Positions 7,081 through 16,428 of a stretch of DNA of 64,000 nt are shown one piece after another (the first letter of the stretch is position 1; each line of letters starts with the position of its first letter). A model generated the notes under the pieces. The model searched no databases and was not told where the DNA came from. It was given only the letters and a program-made list of their open reading frames with translations. The position numbers were made by a program, and so were the translations under genes. Source of the DNA: Myxococcus stipitatus DSM 14675 (lineage in GTDB: Bacteria > Myxococcota > Myxococcia > Myxococcales > Myxococcaceae); the NCBI RefSeq assembly GCF_000331735.1, contig NC_020126.1, positions 8,001,501 through 8,065,500 of the forward strand, read 5' to 3'.

Positions 7081-9386
7081 TCGACGGTCACCAGGACGAA
7101 CTTGTTGTTGATGTCGCGGTCGATGGGCGTGACGACCTTGTCGGGCCCCACCGCGTTGCGCAGCGTGTTGAGCATCTTCTGCTCGGCCAGCACCCACTCA
7201 CGCCCGGGCCGCGCGACGGCCGAGCGCAGCTTCGCGTTGTAGTCACCACCGCGGTACTGCTCCACGGTGTTGCTGGAGTAGAGCGTCTCGCCGCGCCAGT
7301 TCATCAGGTACGCGATGATGGGCTCACCCTCCTTGCGCTGGTCATAGTAGCGCCAGAAGAGGTCACGCTGCGTCCAGTGGTGGGACAGGTCCACCCAGTG
7401 GTTCCAGTTGAACCAGAGCGCGAAGCTGGCGGCCAGCATCCAGAACGTGCCGAACAGCATCACCCGGGCGCGCATCAGCGTGGCCACCACGGCCAGGGCG
7501 CCCGCCACCGCGAAGACGAAGCCCAGCGCGCCCTTGACGTTGACGGGCTCCGACAGCGAGCGCAGCAGCGAGTCCTCGCCCACGGGGTTCTTGAAGCCGC
7601 GCACCGCCATCACCGCGCCCACCAGCGCCAGCACGAAGGCCAGCGTCTGCAGTGATGCGCGCCCTTCCGGCTTCTCCTTCGTCGACAGCCAGCCGAGGAA
7701 GCCCGCCGCCAGCGCGACCGCCACACCGATGAGGCCCGTGGCGGACACCTTCGCGCCGGACGTCACGGCGGCCAGCGTGGACAGCCCGCCCAGGAGCATC
7801 AGCACCGCCACCGCGCGCGAGCCAGGCGTCACCTTGTCGCGAGACTTCGGGGAGAACGCCTCGAAGGAGAGGTAGACGCCGAAGGCCAGCAGCACCAGGG
7901 TGACCAGGTCTCCGGTCCACAGCGCTCGCGAGAAGAAGGCGATGGGCCTGGTGACGAGCTCCTGCGGATAGGGCCGGTCGTAGTTGTAGACGAACAGGTC
8001 CGTGAAGTTCTTGGGGTTCTCCGCCAGGTCCTTGCCCACGAGGACGAAGAGGACCAGGCCGAAGATGAGGCTCACCGCGTGCGCCGGGATGCCGTCCTCC
8101 CACAGCCGGTCGATGAACAGCGCGATGAGCACCGCCAGGCCCGGCAGCACGGGGAAGACGTAGTGGTGGAACTTGGTGGCGCTGGAGGCCAGGAGCCAGA
8201 AGGAGAAGGCCACCCACACCACGGCGAGCACGGCCAGGTGGTCCGACTTCTTCTCCGAGCGCAGCTTCAGCCGCGTGACGATGGCGAACGCACCGGGGAG
8301 CAGCGCCACCCACGGGAAGATGCCGAAGCCGCCCTGCTCGATGAAGTAGATGAACGTGCCGCCCGGCGTCGTGGTGTGCACGCCCGCGGTGAGGCGGTTG
8401 AGGTGGTCGTGGACGAAGAAGCGGTACCAGAAGAGCTTGCCTTCATCGTCCACGCTCTTGAACAGCGACATCACGATGTACCAGGGCGCCGCCACCGCGA
8501 AGAACACGAGGATGCCGGAGCCCAGCTTCATGCGGAACATCTGCGCCCACAGCACGGGCATGGGCTGACGCCCCTCGCGCACGTCCTTGCGGAAGCCCGA
8601 ATCCGTCAGCCAGCGCAGGTGCGCATCGAGGCTCGGCCCGTCCCACGGGATGACCGCCAGGGCCGCGTAGAGCACGAGGATGACGGCGGGGAGCCCCACG
8701 CCCAGCAGGCCCTTGGCCAGCGTGGACAGGCCCGCGAAGAAGTAGAAGCCGTACCACCAGGCCGCGCGGTGCTTCGTCGTGTCATCGAGCTGGCCGATGA
8801 ACGCACACGCCATCGCGCAGACGAACGTGGTGACGAACGGCGTGTCCGTCACCGTCTGGCGGGTGAGCAGGAAGTACAGCGGCATGGTGGCCAGCACGAA
8901 GCCGGTGGCCAGGCCCGCGCGGCGGCTCACCACGCGAGCCACCGCCAGCGACAGCAGCGCCACCGCGGTGATGCTCAAGAGCGCGAAGGGCACGCGCATG
9001 CCCCACTCCGTGTACAGGCCCAGCTTGTCGCCGGCGCGCACGGTGCCCACCACCTGCATGCCCAGCGCCTGCATCCACATGGTCAGCGGGGGCTTGGAGA
9101 AGAACCACGCGTTCTCCCAGTAGGGGAACACGTAGTCGCGGCGGACGATCATGCTCCGCGCCACTTCTCCATAGTGCGTCTCCCAGCAGTCCCAGAGCCC
9201 CACCGCGCCCAGGTACGGAAGGAAGAGCAAGGCCGCGAAGAAGGCCGTCGCCGTCACCACCCGCGCGCTGTCCGACAGCGCCGCCCACCGCTGCATCCAC
9301 CGCGCGGAGAAGGTCTCCTTGCCGAGGACCGCCTCGGCGAAGGTCTGCTCGCGCTGCTGTTCCTGCTGTTCGCCGTCGCTCGCCAC
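7077..9386 (-). CDS. GT39-type (ArnT/PMT-like) polytopic glycosyltransferase
   Basis: 769-aa inner-membrane protein of the lipid-linked-sugar glycosyltransferase type. Near the first span it carries WDCWETHYGEVARSM, matching the acidic first-loop motif of the ArnT/PMT superfamily. More than ten hydrophobic spans follow (for example around 45-60, 125-150, 190-215, 260-290, 330-350). The C-terminal roughly 120 residues are soluble and periplasm-like. The start is GTG at 9384-9386 with GGAG 10 nt upstream; the in-frame sequence further upstream is low-quality. It probably moves a sugar from a polyprenyl carrier onto an envelope lipid or protein. First gene of an operon with the ABC exporter pair. 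Confidence 0.82.
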   Translation of the reverse strand: MASDGEQQEQQREQTFAEAVLGKETFSARWMQRWAALSDSARVVTATAFFAALLFLPYLGAVGLWDCWETHYGEVARSMIVRRDYVFPYWENAWFFSKPPLTMWMQALGMQVVGTVRAGDKLGLYTEWGMRVPFALLSITAVALLSLAVARVVSRRAGLATGFVLATMPLYFLLTRQTVTDTPFVTTFVCAMACAFIGQLDDTTKHRAAWWYGFYFFAGLSTLAKGLLGVGLPAVILVLYAALAVIPWDGPSLDAHLRWLTDSGFRKDVREGRQPMPVLWAQMFRMKLGSGILVFFAVAAPWYIVMSLFKSVDDEGKLFWYRFFVHDHLNRLTAGVHTTTPGGTFIYFIEQGGFGIFPWVALLPGAFAIVTRLKLRSEKKSDHLAVLAVVWVAFSFWLLASSATKFHHYVFPVLPGLAVLIALFIDRLWEDGIPAHAVSLIFGLVLFVLVGKDLAENPKNFTDLFVYNYDRPYPQELVTRPIAFFSRALWTGDLVTLVLLAFGVYLSFEAFSPKSRDKVTPGSRAVAVLMLLGGLSTLAAVTSGAKVSATGLIGVAVALAAGFLGWLSTKEKPEGRASLQTLAFVLALVGAVMAVRGFKNPVGEDSLLRSLSEPVNVKGALGFVFAVAGALAVVATLMRARVMLFGTFWMLAASFALWFNWNHWVDLSHHWTQRDLFWRYYDQRKEGEPIIAYLMNWRGETLYSSNTVEQYRGGDYNAKLRSAVARPGREWVLAEQKMLNTLRNAVGPDKVVTPIDRDINNKFVLVTVD

Positions 9387-9623
9387 GGGTGATGGGCTCC
9401 TTGAATCGTATCGGGCGGTTGCCTGCGCATCTCGGGCAGGACGCGGCCTTATATCCCCGCCTCCCCCTCGGGTCGACCTCCGCCGGAGGCCCCCCGTGAG
9501 GCGGCGTGCGCACCATTGTGCAAGAGCCTGCACGAAGGTGGGAGGCATACATGAGCGCGCCGGCTGGGCAGCCGAGGGCACGGGCCTTGTAAGGGCAGCC
9601 CCCCGTCCAGTTTCGGAGGCTTC

Positions 9624-10853
9624 ATGCTTGTCTCAGCGGTGACCCTGGGGTTCGCGCTGCTCCTCGCGCAGGTCGAGGACAGCCCTCCTGCCCAGCCCCC
9701 CACGCTCGTCCTTCAGCCGGCCAGGAACCCGCTGCCCGTGCAGGACGCGGAGCGCCTCGTGGTGTGTCTCGACCTGGGGCCGACGAAGTCGGTGCCCTCG
9801 GGGAAGTGGCGGGCCCAGTGCGACCACGAGCAGCGGCGCTGTCTCATCACCCCCAGCCATGAGCTGGATGCGGGCGGCCAGGAGACGGAGCGTCCCCTGG
9901 AGCGGGTGCGCGCCTGCGTCAGCGAGATTCACGTGCCCGTGCCGGGGGAGTCCCTGAAGACGTATCAGATGGAGCCCTCCATCGCGGACGCCCCCCCGGG
10001 CTGGTACCGCGATGAGCGCGGCCGGGTGATGCAGTTCAACTTCGACCTGCACCGCCGCATCTGGCTCGGGGGCGCGTGGAGTCCGCTCCAGACGCCGTCC
10101 AAGGTGCTGGAGAACCGCGTGCGCCTGGACTTCGGCATCGCGCTGGAGGTCCCCAGCGAGAAGCACCTGCATCGCATGCGGATCCTGGAGACGGAGCTGT
10201 TCCTGGGCGAGCCGTCCTTCGACACGACCTTGTTTCGCTACGACTTCAGCGTCGAGCGCGATGAGCCGCTGTTTCGCGTGACGACCTTCTTCGGCGAGCC
10301 GCGCCGCCACGACATCAGCATCAACCTGGGGACCTGGATTGAAGTCTTGCGCGTGGAGGAACTGGAGCGCGGGGAGCTCGAGGGCGGGTTCCTCACCTGG
10401 GCCACCGTGCACGCCACGCTGGACTTGTGGCACTCGGAGGACAGGGTGTCCTTCGTGCGAGTGCGCGCGGGCCCTTCCGCGGAGCGCGACTACAAGAACA
10501 ACGTCAGCACGTTGGTGCCGGGTGCGGTGCTGGAGGGAGACCTGACGCTGGACCGGGATGGATTCCACCACCTGCGCTTCGGCGCGGAAGCGGAGAAGGT
10601 GCTGCTGTCGGGCAGGGTGGAGGGCCGCCCGCTGCGTCCGGAGCGGCTGAAGGTCTACGCCGGCTATGAGCTCATCCTGCTGGCCATCAACGACCAACCC
10701 CTGAGCCTGGTGGCGGATGCGCGCGGTGCATGGCGCAACGACATTCCCCAGCTGCCCACGCGCTGGGAGTGGTCCGCGTCCGCGGGACTGCGCTTCTCGC
10801 TGTGGGCCCCCGCGCGCCACACCGCGCCCTTGGCCGACAAGGCTCGGAACTAA
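9624..10853 (+). CDS. Secreted protein of unknown function, 409 aa
   Basis: No family is recognised. Residues 1-15 are a short hydrophobic signal-like segment (LVSAVTLGFALLLAQ), so export to the periplasm or outer membrane is likely. The body is rich in alternating hydrophobic/polar beta-strand-like stretches with scattered Cys (for example VVCLDLG, AQCDHEQRRCL). The C-terminus (WEWSASAGLRFSLWAP) looks like the closing strand of a beta-barrel or beta-sandwich. The ATG at 9624 has CGGAGG 5 nt upstream. The next gene starts 3 bp after the stop, so the two are co-transcribed and may form one envelope complex. Function not assigned. Confidence 0.72.
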   Translation: MLVSAVTLGFALLLAQVEDSPPAQPPTLVLQPARNPLPVQDAERLVVCLDLGPTKSVPSGKWRAQCDHEQRRCLITPSHELDAGGQETERPLERVRACVSEIHVPVPGESLKTYQMEPSIADAPPGWYRDERGRVMQFNFDLHRRIWLGGAWSPLQTPSKVLENRVRLDFGIALEVPSEKHLHRMRILETELFLGEPSFDTTLFRYDFSVERDEPLFRVTTFFGEPRRHDISINLGTWIEVLRVEELERGELEGGFLTWATVHATLDLWHSEDRVSFVRVRAGPSAERDYKNNVSTLVPGAVLEGDLTLDRDGFHHLRFGAEAEKVLLSGRVEGRPLRPERLKVYAGYELILLAINDQPLSLVADARGAWRNDIPQLPTRWEWSASAGLRFSLWAPARHTAPLADKARN

Positions 10854-10856
10854 GCC

Positions 10857-11732
10857 GTGCTCGCCCTTGGACTCGCATTGCTCCTGGCCTCGGCCCCTGC
10901 GGCGGGAGCGCAGCCCACGTCACCCTGCACCCGAGAGGACACGCCGGGTGAGGGGTATCCCGTCTGCTTCGACCCAGGAGACGGGGTGCTCGTCGGCGCG
11001 GGCCTGACGGGGCGCAGCGGCGCGACGGCGGCGTCCCTGCGCGCGGGCATCCGCATCCGCACGGGGTACAGCAGCCACAGCAAGGGCACGCCGTGGTTCA
11101 CGAACCATCGACTCCTCGGAGTGGAACTCTGGGACGGCGACCAACGCGGGCTGGACTTCGTCGCCTATGACGGGCTCTTGCGCCGGCACCTGGAGGAAGG
11201 CTTCATCCTGGTGCCCACCTCGAGGCCCGTGCGCATCCCCTTCCCCTTCGACGTGACGGTGGCCGTGCGCGCGGCCCACCTGCAGCGTCGCGTGTGGGAA
11301 GGCCCCGGGTGGACGCTGGAGACCGGGCGCGTGGGGCTCCTCATCGACCCCTTGCGCTCGGAGACAGGCAAGGCGTGGCTGGGCCTTGGCCCGGTGGCGA
11401 GCCACACCCTGCGACGCTCCCGCGATGGCACGACGCACATGCTGTCCCCCTTCACCTCGCTGATGGTCGACCTGGGGCTGGAGAGCGATGACGGGCTGTG
11501 GGCGTTGCGCGCGACGGGACTCGCGGGGTGGAACCTGGGCATCGACGGCGGGACACGCTTCCGGGCACGGGCCGATGCGGCCCTGGAGCGCGTGTTCCTC
11601 GCGGTGGCGGACCAGCCCATCGCGCTGCGGCTCTCCGGGGGCTACGTCCGAGGGGACGCGGGGCTTTCGTTCCGCGATGAGTGGACGCTCGACGCGGGCC
11701 TCGTGGTGCGTGCCTTCAGCACGAAGTGGTAG
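10857..11732 (+). CDS. Probable outer-membrane protein, 291 aa, unknown function
   Basis: It begins with a clear Sec signal (LALGLALLLASAPAAGA, cleavage near residue 18). The mature part shows repeated amphipathic strands ending in aromatic or basic residues (ASLRAGIRIRTGYSS, PFDVTVAVRAAHL, LSGGYVRGDAGLSF) and closes with LDAGLVVRAFSTKW, a terminal-strand pattern of small outer-membrane barrels. The GTG at 10857 is chosen because it lies 3 bp after the previous stop and immediately precedes the signal peptide. No family name can be given from sequence alone. It is likely a partner of the preceding secreted protein. Confidence 0.7.
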   Translation: MLALGLALLLASAPAAGAQPTSPCTREDTPGEGYPVCFDPGDGVLVGAGLTGRSGATAASLRAGIRIRTGYSSHSKGTPWFTNHRLLGVELWDGDQRGLDFVAYDGLLRRHLEEGFILVPTSRPVRIPFPFDVTVAVRAAHLQRRVWEGPGWTLETGRVGLLIDPLRSETGKAWLGLGPVASHTLRRSRDGTTHMLSPFTSLMVDLGLESDDGLWALRATGLAGWNLGIDGGTRFRARADAALERVFLAVADQPIALRLSGGYVRGDAGLSFRDEWTLDAGLVVRAFSTKW

Positions 11733-11847
11733 GCCCAGGCCCGGGTTCGACGGCGCGGCTCCGCGTCACGAAGGGTCGGCGTCAGCCGGGACGTTCCTCC
11801 TCGTCCCAACCGCGCTGGCGTTTGCCGGGCGGAGTAAGGAGGGAACC

Positions 11848-12849
11848 ATGGAGAGAAAGCTCGTCTCGATTCAGAGGGTGGACCACCTGGAGGACATTCC
11901 CGGAGCTGACAGCATCCTGAAGGCGCGGGTGATGGGCTGGGATGTGGTGGTGAAGAAGGGGGACTTCCGCGTCGGCGACGCCTGTGTCTTCTTCGAAATC
12001 GACAGCCAGCTTCCCGAGGGCAAGGACTGGGCGGAGTTCCTCCGGCCCCGAGGTTTCCGGGTGAAGACCGCGCGGCTCCGGGGCGTCCTGTCCCAGGGGC
12101 TCGCTCTTCCTGTATCGATTCTCGAGGGAGAGACGCCCCCCGTGGGCACGGACATCCGTGAGCCCCTGGGCGTGGTGAAGTTCGAGCCCACCTCGCCCGA
12201 GGGCAGCGACGTCGCCGCGCCCTTCCCGGCCGAGGTCCCGAAGACAGATGAAATCCGGTTGCAGTCCGCCCTGGGCGTGCTGGACGAGCTTCGAGGCCAC
12301 GACTTCTACGTCGCCACCAAGCTGGACGGCACCTCGGCGACATACGTCAGGATGCTCGACGGAACGCTGGTGGCGTGCTCGCGCAACTGGGCGCTCCGGC
12401 CGAGCACGAGCCGGACGTGGCAGATGGCCGAGAAGTACAACCTGGCCACCGTGCTTCCTCCGGGCTTCGCCATCCAGGGTGAGCTGTGCGGCCCGGGCAT
12501 CCAGAAGAACCGGCTGGGACTGGACGCCCTGGACCTGTTCATCTTCAGTGTCCACGACTTCCGGACCGGCCAGTACCTGGGCCACGCGGAGCTCCTCGCG
12601 TTCTGTGAGCGGCTCGGGCTGCGCATGGTGCCCGTCGAACACGTCGTCACGGGTGAGGCCGCGCGGACGTTCGACCACGGCCTGGAGAACTACCTGAAGC
12701 TCGCGCAGGGGCTCTACAGCGGCACGAAGAACCGCAAGGAGGGCATCGTCATCCGCCCTCTCGTGGAGCGGACATCGCCCACGCTCGGGGGCAGCAGGCT
12801 GTCGTTCAAGGTCATCAACAACGACTTCCTGCTCAAGGATGAGGACTGA
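11848..12849 (+). CDS. RNA ligase, Rnl5 / DraRnl-like
   Basis: ATP-dependent RNA ligase of the Deinococcus radiodurans type, which seals 3'-OH/5'-phosphate nicks in RNA strands. It is 333 aa (DraRnl is about 340). Residues 1-125 form the family's N-terminal OB-like module (VDHLEDIPGADSILKARVMGW, then VGDACVFFEID). The nucleotidyltransferase domain follows: motif I KLDGTS with Lys158 as the expected AMP-accepting residue, motif IIIa around LDLFIFSVHDF, motif IV EGIVIRPL and motif V SFKVINNDF. The ATG has a strong AAGGAGGG site 5 nt upstream. Its 3' end overlaps the convergent rhomboid gene by 17 bp. No partner end-healing enzyme is adjacent. Confidence 0.88.
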   Translation: MERKLVSIQRVDHLEDIPGADSILKARVMGWDVVVKKGDFRVGDACVFFEIDSQLPEGKDWAEFLRPRGFRVKTARLRGVLSQGLALPVSILEGETPPVGTDIREPLGVVKFEPTSPEGSDVAAPFPAEVPKTDEIRLQSALGVLDELRGHDFYVATKLDGTSATYVRMLDGTLVACSRNWALRPSTSRTWQMAEKYNLATVLPPGFAIQGELCGPGIQKNRLGLDALDLFIFSVHDFRTGQYLGHAELLAFCERLGLRMVPVEHVVTGEAARTFDHGLENYLKLAQGLYSGTKNRKEGIVIRPLVERTSPTLGGSRLSFKVINNDFLLKDED

Positions 12850-14389
12850 CGCCAGGTCCCCCCGCCGGAGGCAGCTCCGGTGGGGGGACGTCCATCACCG
12901 TCCGCAGCACGGCCTCCGCGGCCCGCAGTCGAGCATCCTGCGGGTCCACGCGCCGCGCTTCTTCCAGTCGCTCCAGCGCACGCGGTAGCGCGCCTCGCGC
13001 CAGCTCGCAGCGCACGCCCGCCTCCAGCGCGCCCGTGTCCGAGGGCCCGTAGACCTGGGCCTCATCCGCAGCGTGGCATCCCTCCTCCACCCTCCCGGCA
13101 TCGAGCAGCGCGCGCGCCAGCTCCACCCGTCCTCCCACGTGTGACGGCGAAAGGCTCACCGACTCCGAGAGCGGAGTGATGGCGAACCGGGGATATCCCA
13201 GGCGGCGCAACACCGCGCCCAGCTCCCGTCGAGGCCCCGAGGCTCCGGGCATCAACAAGGCCCGTCCGCGCGCCTCGCGCAGCACCGAGGGCTCATCGAA
13301 TCGCAGCTCCGCCACCATGCGCCCCACCACATCCTGGTAGGCGGGCCACTGCGCGGGCCAGGTGAAGACCAGTCGGTAGACCCACTCACCGCGAGGCACG
13401 AAGTACGCGACGAGGTGCCGTCCTTCACCCGGTCCTTCGAGTCGCGCACGCAGCCGCTGCGCCATGCGTCCGCCCACCTGCGTCGTCGACGGTCCCTGCA
13501 CCGACAGCGTCCGCCCCTCGGGGCCGGGAGCCCCCAGCGGCAGCGTCTGCTCCTGGTAGCGCCGCGCCTGCGCGAGGCCATCCACCGGCTCGCCCGTCTC
13601 GATGGCCTCCGCGGAGAACGTCGCGCGCCCGAGCCCCGGCAGGCCATTGGAGAACGTCCTCCGCCCCTGCCCATCCATCTCTCCGCGCCAACCCTCCGGC
13701 AGCTCCACCGAGATGCCGAAGCCGTCATCGCGCTCCACACGCCACGCCGAACGCTCCGTCACCACCACGGCCGCCACCACCACCGCGGCGAGAACCCCAC
13801 CGAGCGGTCTCGACAAGCTCCGCCGCGCTGCCAGGTCGCGCGGCTCCAGGAAGGCTCCGGCGAGCCCTCCCGCAACGAGCCCTCCGAGATGACCCGCATT
13901 GTCCACCCCGACCGAGGTCCACCCCATCCACAGGAACACCAGCACCGTGGGGAGCGCGCTCTCACCCGAGAGCCAACGAACGCGGAAGAGCGAGCGGTGA
14001 CGCCGGCCCAGCACGAGCAGCGCCCCCAGACATCCATAGACGAGCCCCGAGGCGCCCACGCTCACCGCACCGGACCAGGCGAGCGAGCTGGCCATCGTGG
14101 TCAGCGCCACCGTCACCAGGAACGCGAGGTAGTCGCTTCGCCGGCAGACCCGCTCCAGCGCGCTGCCCGCGGCCACGAGCACGGTGACGTTGAGCAGCAG
14201 GTGCAACACGTCCCGGTGCAGGAGGTTGGCCGTCAACAACCGCCACACCTGCCCCGCCTCCAACACCAGGGGACCTGCCTTGGCGCCCCACCTCACCAGC
14301 GCATCCACGTCCACCGGCCCCTGGCTCCAGAGGAGGCCGTGGAGCCCCACGAGGACCCCCGCCAGGGCCACGGTGACCCAGGGAATCAC
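12833..14389 (-). CDS. Rhomboid intramembrane serine protease with large C-terminal extension
   Basis: The N-terminal about 215 residues are a rhomboid domain: HRDVLHLLLN with the conserved His and Asn, the nucleophile in GASG (Ser114) and the catalytic base in DNAGHLGG (His167), set in six or so membrane spans. After a further span (about 235) comes a soluble part of some 280 residues: a beta-rich region beginning FGISVELPEGW, then TPR-like helical repeats (about 415-500) and a proline-rich end. At 518 aa it is about twice the usual bacterial size. The start is uncertain: GTG at 14389 has AAGG 10 nt upstream; in-frame ATGs at 14470 and 14485 would add 27-32 residues but lack a Shine-Dalgarno match. 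Confidence 0.84.
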   Translation of the reverse strand: MIPWVTVALAGVLVGLHGLLWSQGPVDVDALVRWGAKAGPLVLEAGQVWRLLTANLLHRDVLHLLLNVTVLVAAGSALERVCRRSDYLAFLVTVALTTMASSLAWSGAVSVGASGLVYGCLGALLVLGRRHRSLFRVRWLSGESALPTVLVFLWMGWTSVGVDNAGHLGGLVAGGLAGAFLEPRDLAARRSLSRPLGGVLAAVVVAAVVVTERSAWRVERDDGFGISVELPEGWRGEMDGQGRRTFSNGLPGLGRATFSAEAIETGEPVDGLAQARRYQEQTLPLGAPGPEGRTLSVQGPSTTQVGGRMAQRLRARLEGPGEGRHLVAYFVPRGEWVYRLVFTWPAQWPAYQDVVGRMVAELRFDEPSVLREARGRALLMPGASGPRRELGAVLRRLGYPRFAITPLSESVSLSPSHVGGRVELARALLDAGRVEEGCHAADEAQVYGPSDTGALEAGVRCELARGALPRALERLEEARRVDPQDARLRAAEAVLRTVMDVPPPELPPAGGPGVSPHP

Positions 14390-14488
14390 CCGAACCCCAC
14401 CTTCTCCGGCCGGTTGACCGATGGACAACAGGGCCGTTTGCCCCACTTGCCGGGGAGAAAGTCCTGTCATTTGAAGGGGATGCATGAC

Positions 14489-14518
14489 TTGTGCGCCGAA
14501 AGGCCGTTCTGCTATGAC
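14489..14518 (+). promoter_or_regulatory. Candidate promoter for the FHA gene
   Basis: TTGTGC (14489-14494), 18-nt spacer, TATGAC (14513-14518). Predicted transcription would start near 14525, about 12 nt before the GTG chosen for the FHA gene. Partial matches only. Confidence 0.35.
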
Positions 14519-14536
14519 TGTACGCGGATCGGACCC

Positions 14537-16330
14537 GTGCTGAAGCTCATCATCGAAGACGACGAGGGGCGCAAGACCGTTGTTCCCTTCGTGCGCGACG
14601 AGATCACCATCGGCCGTCAGGAGGGAAACACCATCCGCCTGACGGAACGAAACGTGTCACGTCGGCACGCACGACTGGTGCGGTTGAACGGCCATGTCGT
14701 GGTGGAGGACCTGGGTAGCTATAACGGCACCCGGATCAACGGCGAGCGAATCGCGGGTCAGTCACCCCTCAGTGAGGGTGATCTGATCCAGATCGGCGAC
14801 TACGACCTGGCACTCCAGGCCGAAGGCGCCAACGCCATAGGCGCCATCACTACCAAGGTACCCGCGCGCCGGCAGGAACCGGAGCCAGAGCCCAACGAGC
14901 CCGCGCGCTCGTCGCGGGATGAGGACGAGGCTGGGGGAGGGAGTGGTGATGAAAATGACCACACGCCCCCATCCCAGGATTCGGCGGACAAGCGCCGGAA
15001 CTCCACGTCCATCATCCGGCTGGACCATGTGGAGGCGGATCGTCCTCGGAAGCTGGAGGATATCCCGACCCACGATGCTCCCCGGCTCGTGGTCCTGAGT
15101 CCCGACGAGCTCCGAGGTCAGGAGTTCGCGTGCATCAGGACCGAGCTGCGCATCGGCCGCACGGACGACAACGACATCGCGTTGGATCATCGCTCGCTGT
15201 CGCGCACACACGCCAAGCTGGTCCGCGAGGCGAGTGGGGAGTGGCGCGTCATCGACATGCAGTCCGCCAACGGGATGACGGTCAACGGCGAGAGCTACGC
15301 GCAAGCGTCCCTGGGCAGCGGCGACATCGTCGAGCTGGGCCATGTGAAGCTGCGCTTCCTGCTCGCGGGTGATGCCGCCGACGAGGGCGAGGACTCCGAG
15401 CAGCCGTCTGGCAGCAAGTTGAAGTTCGTGGTGCCTCCGATCATCGCCCTGGCACTGGGCATCGGCGGCTTCTTCATCTGGAACCTGACGCAGAACCAGG
15501 GCACGAATCCTCAGCCGGGTCAGACGCCTCCGGTGGTGGCGCAGACCGCGACTCCGCCCAAGCCGGCGGTGGACCCCGACCCGACTCCGCCGCCGGTGGA
15601 GCAGCCGGAGGCCAAGCCGCCCGAGACGCCGCCCACCCCGGCGAAGCCTTCGCTGGAGCAGTTGATGGCGGAGACGCGCAAGGCCCTCGCGGCACAGGAC
15701 CTCGATGGCGCGGAGACCACCGCGGCGCAGATGGCCTCTACGGGGCAGCTCACCAAGGAAGCCAAGACGCTCGGCGAGGAAGTGAAGGCCGAGCGGACCT
15801 ACAAGACCCAGCTCGATGCCGCCGAGAAGGCGCTGGAGGATGGGGACCTGGACCAGGCGCGTGGGCCCATCGACTCCGCCGCTGGCAGCAAGGTTTTCGC
15901 CAAGCGCCATGGTGAGTTGAAGGCTCGGTTCGCGAAGTTGACCGCGGAGGCCGAGGCAGCGGCGCAGCAGGCCGCGGCGACGAAGCCGCCTCCCGAGGTC
16001 AAGCCCGCGGGTGGCAAGGAACAGCCTGTCGCCAAGACTCCCGCGGAGATTCTCGACGAGCAGACCGCCGAGCTGGTCAAGAAGTCCCAGGCCCTCGTCA
16101 AGGCGGGCAAGTATCGGGATGCCCTCAACATCGCGGAGCAATGCGCGAAGAAGGACACCTCGAATCCGGACTGCCAGCTCTTGATGGGCATCACCAAGGC
16201 GCGCCTCAACGAGATTGACGAGGGCGCGAAGCACTACCGGAAGTTCCTGGAGCTCGCCCCCGCGAATCACCCCTATCGCAAGGGCGTCGAGGCACAGCTG
16301 CAGACGTACGACGAATCCAAGGCCAAGTAG
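14537..16330 (+). CDS. Double-FHA, single-span membrane protein with TPR-like C-terminus
   Basis: 597 aa. Two forkhead-associated domains, which bind phosphothreonine: FHA1 (about 22-80) has IGRQEGN, SRRHARL and NGTRING; FHA2 (about 200-265) has IGRTDDND, SRTHAKL and NGMTVNG, so both binding surfaces look intact. A membrane span (about 297-317) is followed by a Pro/Thr-rich linker and helical repeats ending in a TPR-like unit (YRDALNIAEQCAKKDTSNPDC, LNEIDEGAKHYRKFLELAP). The layout suggests a cytoplasmic reader of Ser/Thr-kinase signals linked to the periplasm. GTG at 14537 begins the FHA fold directly; ATG at 14480 would add a Cys-rich 19-residue leader and nearly overlap the divergent gene. 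Next gene encodes a regulator. Confidence 0.82.
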   Translation: MLKLIIEDDEGRKTVVPFVRDEITIGRQEGNTIRLTERNVSRRHARLVRLNGHVVVEDLGSYNGTRINGERIAGQSPLSEGDLIQIGDYDLALQAEGANAIGAITTKVPARRQEPEPEPNEPARSSRDEDEAGGGSGDENDHTPPSQDSADKRRNSTSIIRLDHVEADRPRKLEDIPTHDAPRLVVLSPDELRGQEFACIRTELRIGRTDDNDIALDHRSLSRTHAKLVREASGEWRVIDMQSANGMTVNGESYAQASLGSGDIVELGHVKLRFLLAGDAADEGEDSEQPSGSKLKFVVPPIIALALGIGGFFIWNLTQNQGTNPQPGQTPPVVAQTATPPKPAVDPDPTPPPVEQPEAKPPETPPTPAKPSLEQLMAETRKALAAQDLDGAETTAAQMASTGQLTKEAKTLGEEVKAERTYKTQLDAAEKALEDGDLDQARGPIDSAAGSKVFAKRHGELKARFAKLTAEAEAAAQQAAATKPPPEVKPAGGKEQPVAKTPAEILDEQTAELVKKSQALVKAGKYRDALNIAEQCAKKDTSNPDCQLLMGITKARLNEIDEGAKHYRKFLELAPANHPYRKGVEAQLQTYDESKAK

Positions 16331-16428
16331 GCCAAGGGAGGCGGACATCCCCCCATCGGCTGTGCGCGCTCGCTCCCCCTCCCCGAGCCCCGCAGCCCGA
16401 CGAAGTTCACCTGCAGCGAGGAGACGCT

